64,000 nt of DNA from CAZFLM01 sp964519955 (lineage in GTDB: Bacteria > Armatimonadota > Chthonomonadetes > Chthonomonadales > CAJBBX01), in assembly GCA_964519955.1 (NCBI GenBank), contig CAZFLM010000032.1:1-64000 (forward strand), read 5' to 3'. The notes below the pieces were generated by a model that saw nothing but the letters and a program-made list of their open reading frames with translations, had not been told where the DNA came from and searched no databases. Shown here one piece after another: positions 18,647 through 26,003 of this stretch. Position 1 is the stretch's first letter. Each line of letters opens with the position of its first letter. The position numbers and the translations under genes are program-made.

Positions 18647-19840
18647 ATGACCGATACCGGTGGACGGTTCACAGCGCGAGGCGGCCCCGAAGCCGAGGCC
18701 GAGTCGCGCGCCCTCGTCGCGCAGCTCGCCGGCCTCTTGAACAGCCGGATCCGACCGCCCGAGCTGATCGCGCTCCTGCTTGTGGGCGACTTCGGGCGGG
18801 GCGAGGGCCGCGTCTTCACCGATCCATCGGGCGCAGAGCATCCCTTCGGCGACCTCGAGTTCCTGCTCCTGACCGCCAACCTGGCCGCGCCGGAGCGAGC
18901 CGGGCTGGAGCAGCGCCTCTCGCGCGACCTGGGGGAGCAGGCGCTGCCCTCCGGCTTGTCGGCCGGCATTCGCGTGGTGAACCTCGCGCAGATGCGCACC
19001 GCGCCGTGCTCGGTGTACTGGTGCGATGTCCGATTCGGCCACAAACTGCTCCTCGGCGACGCAAGCTCGCTGCTGACCCACGAGGCCTTCGGCGTCGATC
19101 ACGTGCCCCCGATCGCGGCCCGGGACCACCTGATCCAGTCCAGCCTGCCCTGGCTGGCCGGTCTGCCGACGCGTTCGGCGAGCGGGCAGCGGGCGCATGC
19201 CCTGCACGTCGCGGAGGCTGCGGTCGGCCATGGCAGCGCGCTGCTCCTGCTTCTCGGCGACTACCACTGGAGCCTGCAGGAGCGGCAGTGCCGCATGGAC
19301 GAGCGCGACGACATATCCGAGGCCGTGCGCACCGCGTTCCACGAGGGCTGCGAGCACCTGCTGAGATTGGATGGGGAGATCGAGCCCTGCGCGGACACCG
19401 GCCTGCTCGCCGAAATGCACCTCGCGTGCGAGCGAATGCGCCTGCGGGCGCCGGAGATGACCTGGGCACAGTACCCGGAGCTGGCCTGCCGGGCAACGCT
19501 CTGGCACGTGGCGCGCGCCCCCCTGACGCTGGCCGTCCGCACCATCGACCCGCCCGTCGCCACGCACGCGCGCGGCCTGAACTCCTGGGGCGCGAGGCTG
19601 GGCCTCCGGTGCGCGCCGCGCGAGGAAGCCCTGGCGCTCGTGCACCCGGTCGTCGCCTACGGGCTGGACCTGCCCGACTACTCCGCGCTCGCCGCCCAGG
19701 TCCTGGATGTCGAGGCCCACGATACGCAGGCAGCACGCCGGGCCTTCGTCCACGCCTGGGTGATGTCGCAGGACCAGGATGTGTACGCCTCGGTGGCGCG
19801 GGCCGGGTCGGTCACCGAGGGAATGCCGACGGCCGCGTAG
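18647..19840 (+). CDS. Nucleotidyltransferase-fold protein of unknown function
   Basis: About 397 residues from the ATG at 18647; the upstream extension in frame looks non-coding. Residues ~45-75 read LLLVGDFGRGEG then HPFGDLEFLLL, which fits the G[GS]x9-D-x-[DE] active-site pattern of the nucleotidyltransferase superfamily, with FGRGEG as the loop and D-L-E as metal ligands. The rest is helical, with many acidic and Leu residues, and resembles proteins annotated only as nucleotidyltransferase-domain. It may modify a small molecule, tRNA or sugar. No signal peptide. The stop lies just before the 97-bp tandem repeat and the scaffold gap. Confidence 0.6.
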   Translation: MTDTGGRFTARGGPEAEAESRALVAQLAGLLNSRIRPPELIALLLVGDFGRGEGRVFTDPSGAEHPFGDLEFLLLTANLAAPERAGLEQRLSRDLGEQALPSGLSAGIRVVNLAQMRTAPCSVYWCDVRFGHKLLLGDASSLLTHEAFGVDHVPPIAARDHLIQSSLPWLAGLPTRSASGQRAHALHVAEAAVGHGSALLLLLGDYHWSLQERQCRMDERDDISEAVRTAFHEGCEHLLRLDGEIEPCADTGLLAEMHLACERMRLRAPEMTWAQYPELACRATLWHVARAPLTLAVRTIDPPVATHARGLNSWGARLGLRCAPREEALALVHPVVAYGLDLPDYSALAAQVLDVEAHDTQAARRAFVHAWVMSQDQDVYASVARAGSVTEGMPTAA

Positions 19841-19856
19841 CCGGGCTGGCTCACAC

Positions 19857-20190
19857 GCGCTACCGGACGGGCACGGAGGCCCATCCCACCACAACGCTGC
19901 TGNNNNNNNNNNNNNNNNNNNNNNNNNNNNNNNNNNNNNNNNNNNNNNNNNNNNNNNNNNNNNNNNNNNNNNNNNNNNNNNNNNNNNNNNNNNNNNNNNN
20001 NNCCCTGCGCGGCCCTGCGATGCCCACGCCCGCCTGGCCCGGCCGGTTAGCACGCCCTACCGGACGGGCACGGAGGCCCATCCCACCACAACGCTGCTGC
20101 CCTGCGCGGCCCTGCGATGCCCACGCCCGCCTGGCCCGGCCGGTTAGCACGCCCCACCGGATGGGCACGGAGGCCCATCTCACCACCGGC
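19857..20190. repeat. Tandem array of a 97-bp repeat, interrupted by the assembly gap
   Basis: One full unit spans 20003-20099 and a second starts at 20100 and decays near 20190. A partial unit precedes the gap (19857-19902). The core GGGCACGGAGGCCC can form a small hairpin (GGGC/GCCC around ACGGAG). The same core recurs near 25.8 kb in the opposite orientation and at 41.96 kb. True copy number is unknown because the array probably broke the assembly. Confidence 0.9.
19903..20002. other. Scaffold gap of 100 N
   Basis: Exactly 100 undetermined bases, the conventional size for a gap of unknown length. It lies inside the 97-bp tandem repeat, so the array is the likely cause and further copies are probably missing. 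Confidence 0.99.
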
Positions 20191-20326
20191 CGAGTGCCGC
20201 CGCGCCAGCGCTCCCCATCCCCAGCATCCCGCCGCACCCCAGTCTCCGCCCGGCGCCTCCGTGTGCAGGAGGCCCTCACGCGCACGGCGAACTGCGGCGT
20301 ATCGGCCGTCTAGGGGAGGGTGCGAG

Positions 20327-21640
20327 ATGGGCTCTGAACAGGAGTTGACGCGTCGGCAGATGGTGCGCGGGGCGGCGGTGGCGGCGGCAGTGGCGCTGCC
20401 CATGGCCTCGCAGGGAGGGGTGGCCATGGCGGGCAAGGCGGCGCCGACCGGGCGCTGGAACGTGCGCGACTTCGGCGCGAAGGGCGACGGCAAGGCGGAC
20501 GAGACCGCGGCGTTCCAGGCGGCCCTCGATGCGGCCGGGAAGGCCGGCGGCGGCGAGGTCTACGCGCCTCCGGGGCGCTACCGTTTCGCCGGAAGCCTGC
20601 GGGTGCCGATTTCCACCACGCTGCTCGGCTCGTTCCACACCGTGCCGGCGCACAACGGCATCCGCGACGCGGGCCTGCCGAAGCCCGGCGACGACGGCAC
20701 CACCCTCATGCCCACAGGCGGCGCTGGGCGCGAGGATGGCCCGGCCTTCATTACCCTGGCCACGAACAGCGTGCTCCAGGGCGTCACCGTCTACTACCCC
20801 GACCAGGACCCGAAGGCACGCCCGAAGCCCTACCCGTGGGCCGTGGCGATGACGGGCAAGAACCCGGCCGTCCTCGACACCGAGCTGCTGAACCCGTACA
20901 ACGCGATCGACACGACGGGCACGGAACGCCACCTCATCCGCTGCGTCCACGGCCAGCCGCTGCGGCGCGGCATCAAGGTGGACCAGATCTACGACATCGG
21001 CCGCATCGAGGATGTCCACTGGAACCCCTGGTGGAGCATGTCCGAACCGGTGATGAAGCTGATGGAGACCGAGGGCGAGGGCTTCATCCTGGGCAAGACC
21101 GACTGGGAGTACATGGTCAACTGCTTCTGCATCATGTACTCGGTGGGGTTCCGCTTCACCAAGTTCCAGCACGGACCGGGCAACGTGGACCTGACCCAGT
21201 GCGGCTCGGACGTCGGCCCGATCGCTGTGCTGGTGGAGGACTGCCAGGGGCACGCGGGCATCGCCTTCAACAACAGCCAGTTCATGGCGACCATCAAGGT
21301 GGCGGAGAGCAACACCGGGCCGGTGAAGTTCAGCAACTGCGGCTTCTGGCCCATCCCCACCACCGACATGCACGGCGACCTGGCGGGCGCGGGGCAGGTG
21401 ACCTTCAACGGCTGCCACTTCGCAGACTGGGCCAGCAAGACGCCGGGAGCGCCCTGCATCCGTGCCCGGTGCAGCGGCCTCACGGTGATGGCCTGCGACT
21501 TCATGGCGGCAGGCAAGAACCAGATCGAGATCGACGCCGCGGTGAAGAGCGCCATCGTGGTGGGCAACCGGCTGCGGGGCGGCGAGAAGATCGTCAACCG
21601 GTCGCAGGGCGCGCAGATCGGCCTGAACACGACCGCCTGA
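20327..21640 (+). CDS. Tat-exported pectate-lyase-superfamily beta-helix protein
   Basis: 437 residues from ATG 20327, with AGGGGAGGG directly upstream. The N terminus TRRQMVRGAAVAAAVALPMA is a twin-arginine signal. The mature protein starts with the Pectate_lyase_3 hallmark NVRDFGAKGDGKADETAAFQ, followed by GGGEVYAPPGRYRF, and then parallel beta-helix rungs through to the C terminus. Related folds include pectate lyases, exo-polygalacturonases and phage tail-spike hydrolases. Catalytic residues cannot be assigned from sequence alone. Probably acts on polysaccharide outside the membrane. Sits alone between the repeat array and convergent mntP. Confidence 0.88.
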   Translation: MGSEQELTRRQMVRGAAVAAAVALPMASQGGVAMAGKAAPTGRWNVRDFGAKGDGKADETAAFQAALDAAGKAGGGEVYAPPGRYRFAGSLRVPISTTLLGSFHTVPAHNGIRDAGLPKPGDDGTTLMPTGGAGREDGPAFITLATNSVLQGVTVYYPDQDPKARPKPYPWAVAMTGKNPAVLDTELLNPYNAIDTTGTERHLIRCVHGQPLRRGIKVDQIYDIGRIEDVHWNPWWSMSEPVMKLMETEGEGFILGKTDWEYMVNCFCIMYSVGFRFTKFQHGPGNVDLTQCGSDVGPIAVLVEDCQGHAGIAFNNSQFMATIKVAESNTGPVKFSNCGFWPIPTTDMHGDLAGAGQVTFNGCHFADWASKTPGAPCIRARCSGLTVMACDFMAAGKNQIEIDAAVKSAIVVGNRLRGGEKIVNRSQGAQIGLNTTA

Positions 21641-21668
21641 TCGAGGGCGCCGGCGCCAGGAACCAGGC

Positions 21669-22238
21669 CTACCCGAGAAGGTGGTCGGCGACGATCTTGA
21701 CGCCGATGCCGATGAGCACCAGGCCGCCCACCAGCTCCATGCGCTCGCCGAACCGGGCGCCCAGGCGGGAGCCCAGCGCCATACCGAGCACCGTCATGGC
21801 GCCGGCGACGACACCGATGACCGCCGACGCCTGCCAGACCACCACGCGCAGCATCGAGAAGCTGACGCCGACGGCCAGCGCGTCGATGCTGGTGGCAACG
21901 GAGAGGGACACGAGCATCGCACCGCGCGTGGGATCGGCGGCCCGCTTCTCCTCCTCCTCCGCCCCACCGCGGAGCGCCGACCAGCAGGCCCGGCCGCCGA
22001 TGGCCGTCAGCAGGCCGCAGGCGGCCCAGTGGTCCCAGGTCTGCATCGCGTCGCGCACCGAGAGGCCGGCGAGCCAGCCGAGCACGGGCATCATGGCCTG
22101 GAAGAGGCCGAAGTGGAAGGAGAGGCGGAAGACCTGACGCGGAGAGGCCTTGCCCAGTGTCACGCTGCTGGCCACGGCCACGGCGAATGCGTCCATGGCC
22201 AGGCCCAGCGCCACGATGAAGAGTTCGACTAGGTTCAC
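21669..22238 (-). CDS. mntP: Manganese efflux pump MntP
   Basis: 189 residues from GTG 22238, which gives the family-typical start NLVELFIVALGLAMDAFAV; an ATG eight codons upstream is less likely. Two homologous halves each carry the signature aspartate in a membrane helix (MDAFAVAV near 15-22 and SIDALAVG near 120). Six membrane segments span the length. An acidic loop GGAEEEEKR separates the halves. MntP exports Mn2+ from the cytoplasm and protects from Mn toxicity. The upstream minus-strand leader is highly structured, but I do not see the conserved loops of the usual yybP-ykoY manganese riboswitch. Confidence 0.93.
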   Translation of the reverse strand: MNLVELFIVALGLAMDAFAVAVASSVTLGKASPRQVFRLSFHFGLFQAMMPVLGWLAGLSVRDAMQTWDHWAACGLLTAIGGRACWSALRGGAEEEEKRAADPTRGAMLVSLSVATSIDALAVGVSFSMLRVVVWQASAVIGVVAGAMTVLGMALGSRLGARFGERMELVGGLVLIGIGVKIVADHLLG

Positions 22239-22318
22239 AGGTGGCGGTTCCCCCGCCTCCATACTACCCCGCGGTTACCCCCTGTCGGGCTTGGTGCAGC
22301 TGCTCACAGGACGTGGGG

Positions 22319-22392
22319 CAAAGCAGATGCCTCCGGCATGACGGCTGCTGCCGGCGCGCGGAGGCAATGACGTCATCCGGGGGGATCTGCTT
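22319..22392 (-). promoter_or_regulatory. Structured leader upstream of mntP
   Basis: An outer 8-bp stem (22321-22328 with 22385-22392, AAGCAGAT/ATCTGCTT) encloses an adjacent 7-bp stem (GCCTCCG 22329-22335 with CGGAGGC 22359-22365) and a 10-base palindrome ATGACGTCAT (22367-22376). It lies 81-156 bases upstream of the mntP GTG on the transcribed strand. This is consistent with a cis-regulatory RNA, but the class is not recognised. Confidence 0.4.
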
Positions 22393-22457
22393 GTCTCCTC
22401 ACCTGCCCTGAGCAGTTGCGGCTTGGTCCCGGCGCCTGCTGCGGACCACACACAGGG

Positions 22458-22491
22458 CCGAACGGAGCGACCTGGTGGCCGCTCCGTTCGG
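22458..22491 (-). terminator. Hairpin downstream of the esterase gene
   Basis: A perfect 12-bp inverted repeat, CCGAACGGAGCG / CGCTCCGTTCGG, with a 10-base loop, starts 35 bases after the esterase stop. Neither side has a T tract, so termination would be weak or factor-assisted. It could also stabilise the 3' end of the transcript. Confidence 0.5.
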
Positions 22492-22525
22492 TGTCGTTCC
22501 GGTATGGCGGGGAGCGTCGGCCCCC

Positions 22526-23971
22526 TTACTTCTTCGTGTGCGCCACGATCCAGTCGCCCACCACAGTGAGCGCCGTCGGCGACATCGTCTCCTCGATCTG
22601 GCCGTACTCCGCCGGCAGGCCGGTCTTGGCGGTCTGGAGCAGGTGGTTCAACCCCGGGAGCTGCTTGACGGTGTAGTCCTTGTTGCCGCCTGCCTTCAGG
22701 GCCTTCTCGACCTCCGGCAGGTTCAGCTTGGGAAGCACCTGCAGGTCCTTCTCCCCGTTGACCGCCAGGACCGGACACGCCACCTTCTGCAGCGCGGGGC
22801 GCGGGTCGTAGGTGAGGAAGTAGCGGAACCAGGGCGAGAGCACCGCAGCCAGCCCCGCCTTGATGCTCGTCTCGCGGTCGCCCGCCTGCTTCTTCTGGGC
22901 CTCGGGCAGCTTGTCGTAGGCGGCGCCCATCGCCTCGCGCAGCTTGGCCTCGCGCTTGGCCGGGTCGTTCTCAGTCCGCACGATCTCGAACAACCGATGG
23001 TTGGTCTCGCCGCTCGCCTTGGCCGTCGCCTCCGGCACCCCGGCCGCCATCTGAATTGCCACGCCCTGGCTCTCCACCACCTCGGCGCCGGTCACGCCGG
23101 TACCCGCCAGCATCACGATGAACGCCACATCCTGCGACCGCGAGGCGGCCAAAGGCGCGATGACCCCGCCCTCGCTATGGCCGATCAGCCCGATCTGCAT
23201 AGGTTCCACCTCGCTTCGGGTCTTCAGGTAGGCCACCCCCGCCAGCGCGTCGCCGCAGAAGTCGGCCGTCGTCGAGTTGGGTGTGCTCCCGGTCGATCCG
23301 CCCACGCCCCGGTCGTCCGCCCGCAGCACCGCGATGCCACGCCGCGTCAGGTAGTCGGCCAGGACGAGGAACGGCTTGTGCTGCATCAGCTCCTCGTTGC
23401 GGTTCTGCGGGCCCGACCCGGTGATCAGCACAACGGCGGGGAACGGCCCCGCGCCTTGCGGGATGGTCAGCGTGGCCGCGAGCTTGACGCCCGCCTTGGC
23501 GTTCTCATACGTCACCTCTTCCTCGCGGTAGGGGTAGGGCTTCTTGGGCTCCTGCGGGCGCTTGGGCGCCACCGCCTCGGCCGTGGTGCGCTCGACGGCG
23601 AGATCGAGAGCCGCGCCGTTCTGCTCGAACTTGCCCTCGATCCGCTTGCCGTCGGCGCTCAGCGTGCCCTCGAACGACGCGACTGGGGCCGCCAACTCGA
23701 ACCTCGCCTTGTCGCCCGTCAGCGTGACCGTCTTCAGCGGCAGACCGTTCGCGCCCTGATCAACGCTGTCCAGCGTGCCGGTGTACGTGCCGTCCGCGGC
23801 CTTGCTGATGTGGAACACCAATCGCAGCGCTCCGCCCGGCACCACCAGCTTGCCCTGCCACGTGCCGGCGAGGTCCTTCGCAGTGCCCTGCGCGAGCACT
23901 CCGCCGGCCCAACCCGCCGCCATCACCGCCGCGGCCGCCACCACTGTGGCGCATCGCAGAACTCCAGCCAT
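22526..23971 (-). CDS. Secreted alpha/beta-hydrolase (esterase/acyl-hydrolase like)
   Basis: 481 residues; ATG 23971 is chosen because AAGGAG lies 7 bases upstream, although an in-frame ATG exists at 23998. Signal peptide about 1-28 (VVAAAAVMAAGWAGGVLAQ). Residues ~30-135 form a beta-sandwich pre-domain (GTWQGKLVVPGG; LSADGKRIEGKF). The hydrolase core has an oxyanion stretch VVLITGSGPQNRNE, nucleophile elbow GHSEGG, acid loop VNGEKDLQV and catalytic His in PGLNHLLQ. This matches the large group of secreted dienelactone/acyl-hydrolase-like enzymes that deacetylate or de-esterify sugars or lipids; substrate unknown. Divergent from doxX. Confidence 0.9.
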   Translation of the reverse strand: MAGVLRCATVVAAAAVMAAGWAGGVLAQGTAKDLAGTWQGKLVVPGGALRLVFHISKAADGTYTGTLDSVDQGANGLPLKTVTLTGDKARFELAAPVASFEGTLSADGKRIEGKFEQNGAALDLAVERTTAEAVAPKRPQEPKKPYPYREEEVTYENAKAGVKLAATLTIPQGAGPFPAVVLITGSGPQNRNEELMQHKPFLVLADYLTRRGIAVLRADDRGVGGSTGSTPNSTTADFCGDALAGVAYLKTRSEVEPMQIGLIGHSEGGVIAPLAASRSQDVAFIVMLAGTGVTGAEVVESQGVAIQMAAGVPEATAKASGETNHRLFEIVRTENDPAKREAKLREAMGAAYDKLPEAQKKQAGDRETSIKAGLAAVLSPWFRYFLTYDPRPALQKVACPVLAVNGEKDLQVLPKLNLPEVEKALKAGGNKDYTVKQLPGLNHLLQTAKTGLPAEYGQIEETMSPTALTVVGDWIVAHTKK

Positions 23972-24192
23972 CTGCCCACTCCTTAGAGATTTAGCCATCA
24001 GTCTAATCACAGCCACTACGACCCAAGGGCGCAGCCGGTTTCGTGCGCATGCCCTATTGCATAGATCACACCGAAGGCGCCCCGGGAACGGGCGAGTCCG
24101 GCCGCAAGTACGGACATTACAAGTTTTCGCCATCCGGCGCTCGGTCCGTCCGTGCCAAGCCGCGGACGCGCACCGAAGGTAGGAGACACACA

Positions 24193-24666
24193 ATGAGCAC
24201 CACACTCGCGGCGGACCACGCCGTTTCCGCTCCCGTGGCGCGGGTCAGCGCCACCGATGTCGGCTTGCTGGTCCTGCGCCTCGGCCTCGGCATCGTGTTC
24301 GTGGCCCACGGCTCGCAGAAGGTGCTCGGCCTGTTCGGGGGCCACGGACTCGCCGGCACCGTGCAGTTCATGACCTCGACGGGCATCCCGACCCCGCTGG
24401 CCTACCTGGCGTGCTTCACCGAGTTCCTGGGCGGGCTGGGCATGATCGGTGGGCTGCTCGCGCGGCTGTCCGGCCTGGGCCTGGCCATCGTGATGGGCGT
24501 CGCCGTCCTCCACGTGCACCTGTCGAACGGCTTCTTCGCCCCCACCGGTTTCGAGTACCCGTTCGCCCTGCTGACGATGGCCCTTGCGGTGATGGTCCTC
24601 GGCCCCGGCCGCATCGCCATCGCGGATCTGGAGGGGAAGCTGCTGGCGCGGCGAACTAGCGCATAG
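24193..24666 (+). CDS. DoxX-family membrane protein
   Basis: 157 residues from ATG 24193 with AGGAGA upstream. Four membrane segments: DVGLLVLRLGLGIVFVAHG, PLAYLACFTEFLGGLGMIGG, LGLAIVMGVAVLHVHL and FALLTMALAVMVLG. The motif RLGLGIVFVAHGSQKVLGLFGG is the DoxX signature. Family members are small integral membrane proteins linked in other bacteria to thiol/redox stress and quinone or sulfur metabolism; the precise role here is unknown. Confidence 0.93.
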   Translation: MSTTLAADHAVSAPVARVSATDVGLLVLRLGLGIVFVAHGSQKVLGLFGGHGLAGTVQFMTSTGIPTPLAYLACFTEFLGGLGMIGGLLARLSGLGLAIVMGVAVLHVHLSNGFFAPTGFEYPFALLTMALAVMVLGPGRIAIADLEGKLLARRTSA

Positions 24667-24714
24667 GCAGCCGGGCCGCGCGGTCCGGACATCGTCGTTC
24701 CGGAAGGACAACCG

Positions 24715-25764
24715 GTGGAGCACGCGCCGAACATGAGCAGGCGTGAGCTGGCAGCATTCGCGCTGGCCGCGGTCGCCCTTCCAGGTGGCGCGGCAGGATG
24801 GTGGAGGCCGATGGCAGCCGGGCGTTGGGTCCGAGCCGGCCTCGATGGCGTCGACAAGCCCGTCTGGGGCCTGCGTGACGGCATCCAGGTGGCGCTATGG
24901 CCGGGCACCGTCGAGGGAGTCGGCGACGGCGGCCCGCGCGGCCTCCTCCGCATCGGGTACCCGATCCTCGACGGGGGCAAGCGCCACGGCCTCGTGAACT
25001 TCATCGCCGTCGAGCCGTTCGTGGGTGGACGGCGAGGCTTCAGCGAGGTGGAGCGTGGCGCCGACGGCAAGCCTGGCCGCCTCTTCTGGGCCGGAGCAAG
25101 CGATGCTCCCACCGACAAGCTGCACCCGGGCACGCTTGCCACCGCCGACGGCGGCGAGACGCTCACGATCACCGTGCATACCGAGACGTTCGACAACGGC
25201 GCGCGCGTCGTGCTGGAACTTGCCATCCGCTCCGATCGGCCAGGCGAGCTGAGCATCACGTCGCGTCCCGCGCCCGGGAGTGCCCGCATCGAGGTGTGCA
25301 ACCTGACCGCCACCATGGGCAACTACATGCGCCTGCGGAAGCTGTGGCTGAAGGACCGCGTCGTCGAAGCCAGGACCGTGTGGCCCACCTTCGACGGCCG
25401 CGAGTTCGCCCCCGAGGCGTTCTTCGCGGCGGACCAGTTGGTGCGGACACCCGCCGGCGATGTGCTGGTTTGCGCGACGACCGACGAGGCCGACCCGCAC
25501 TCCGTGCCGCCAGACCCCGCCGCGCCGTGGTGGGCCTACCGCGGCAGCTTCCCCCTGACGCAGTACTGGCGCGTCCCCAAGGGCCAGCCGACCGAGGGGC
25601 TGCGCGCACGGGTGAACGGGCGCAAGCTCTACTGGGCGAACCATACGCCGATCCCAGGCGGCATCGCGTTCGAGAACTTCGACCTGATGGGCCCGTTCCG
25701 CGACGGCCAGACCTTCGTCTTCGGCCTCTCGCGCCGCACGCCGGAAGAGCTGACCAAGGACTAG
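24715..25764 (+). CDS. Secreted protein of unknown function (beta-rich)
   Basis: 349 residues from GTG 24715, placed by GGAAGGA 6 bases upstream; a second start at 24733 (MSRRELAAFALAAVALPGG) would give a shorter signal region. The leader SRRELAAFALAAVALPGGAAG looks like a Tat or Sec signal. The body is rich in beta-strand segments and Trp/Gly turns (GLLRIGYPILDGGKRHGLVNFIAVEP; NGRKLYWANHTPIPGGIAFENFDLMGPF), similar in style to sugar-mutarotase-like or DUF4380-like sandwiches, but I do not recognise the family. Follows doxX by 48 bases. Confidence 0.6.
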   Translation: MEHAPNMSRRELAAFALAAVALPGGAAGWWRPMAAGRWVRAGLDGVDKPVWGLRDGIQVALWPGTVEGVGDGGPRGLLRIGYPILDGGKRHGLVNFIAVEPFVGGRRGFSEVERGADGKPGRLFWAGASDAPTDKLHPGTLATADGGETLTITVHTETFDNGARVVLELAIRSDRPGELSITSRPAPGSARIEVCNLTATMGNYMRLRKLWLKDRVVEARTVWPTFDGREFAPEAFFAADQLVRTPAGDVLVCATTDEADPHSVPPDPAAPWWAYRGSFPLTQYWRVPKGQPTEGLRARVNGRKLYWANHTPIPGGIAFENFDLMGPFRDGQTFVFGLSRRTPEELTKD

Positions 25765-25767
25765 CCC

Positions 25768-25898
25768 GCGGCCGACTGGAGCGTGGACCTCCGTGCCCAC
25801 CGCAGCGCACGCGGCCGTGGTGTGATGGGCCTCCGTGCCCACCGCGCAACGCAGGCGGCCGTGGTGGGATGGGCCTCCGTGCCCGTCCAGTACAGCGC
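25768..25898. repeat. Three tandem ~44-bp repeats related to the 97-bp array
   Basis: Imperfect copies begin at 25768, 25811 and 25855, each GCGGCC...TGGGCCTCCGTGCCCAC-like. Bases 25861-25888 are the exact reverse complement of the 28-base core at 20062-20089 in the 97-bp array. They fill the gap between two same-strand genes. Confidence 0.85.
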
Positions 25899-26003
25899 CT
25901 GCGCCGATCGGGCGCCCATCGGAACCGGCCGCCTGGCCGGCGCGTCCTGGTACTCCAGTAGCGGGAGGCGCACGCGAGGCCGTCCCCCGAGGAGGCCGTT
26001 CCC

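Noticed and set aside
22239..22392. yybP-ykoY riboswitch for mntP
   Set aside because: The location is right and the RNA is structured, but the conserved loop sequences were not found by eye; annotated only as a structured leader.
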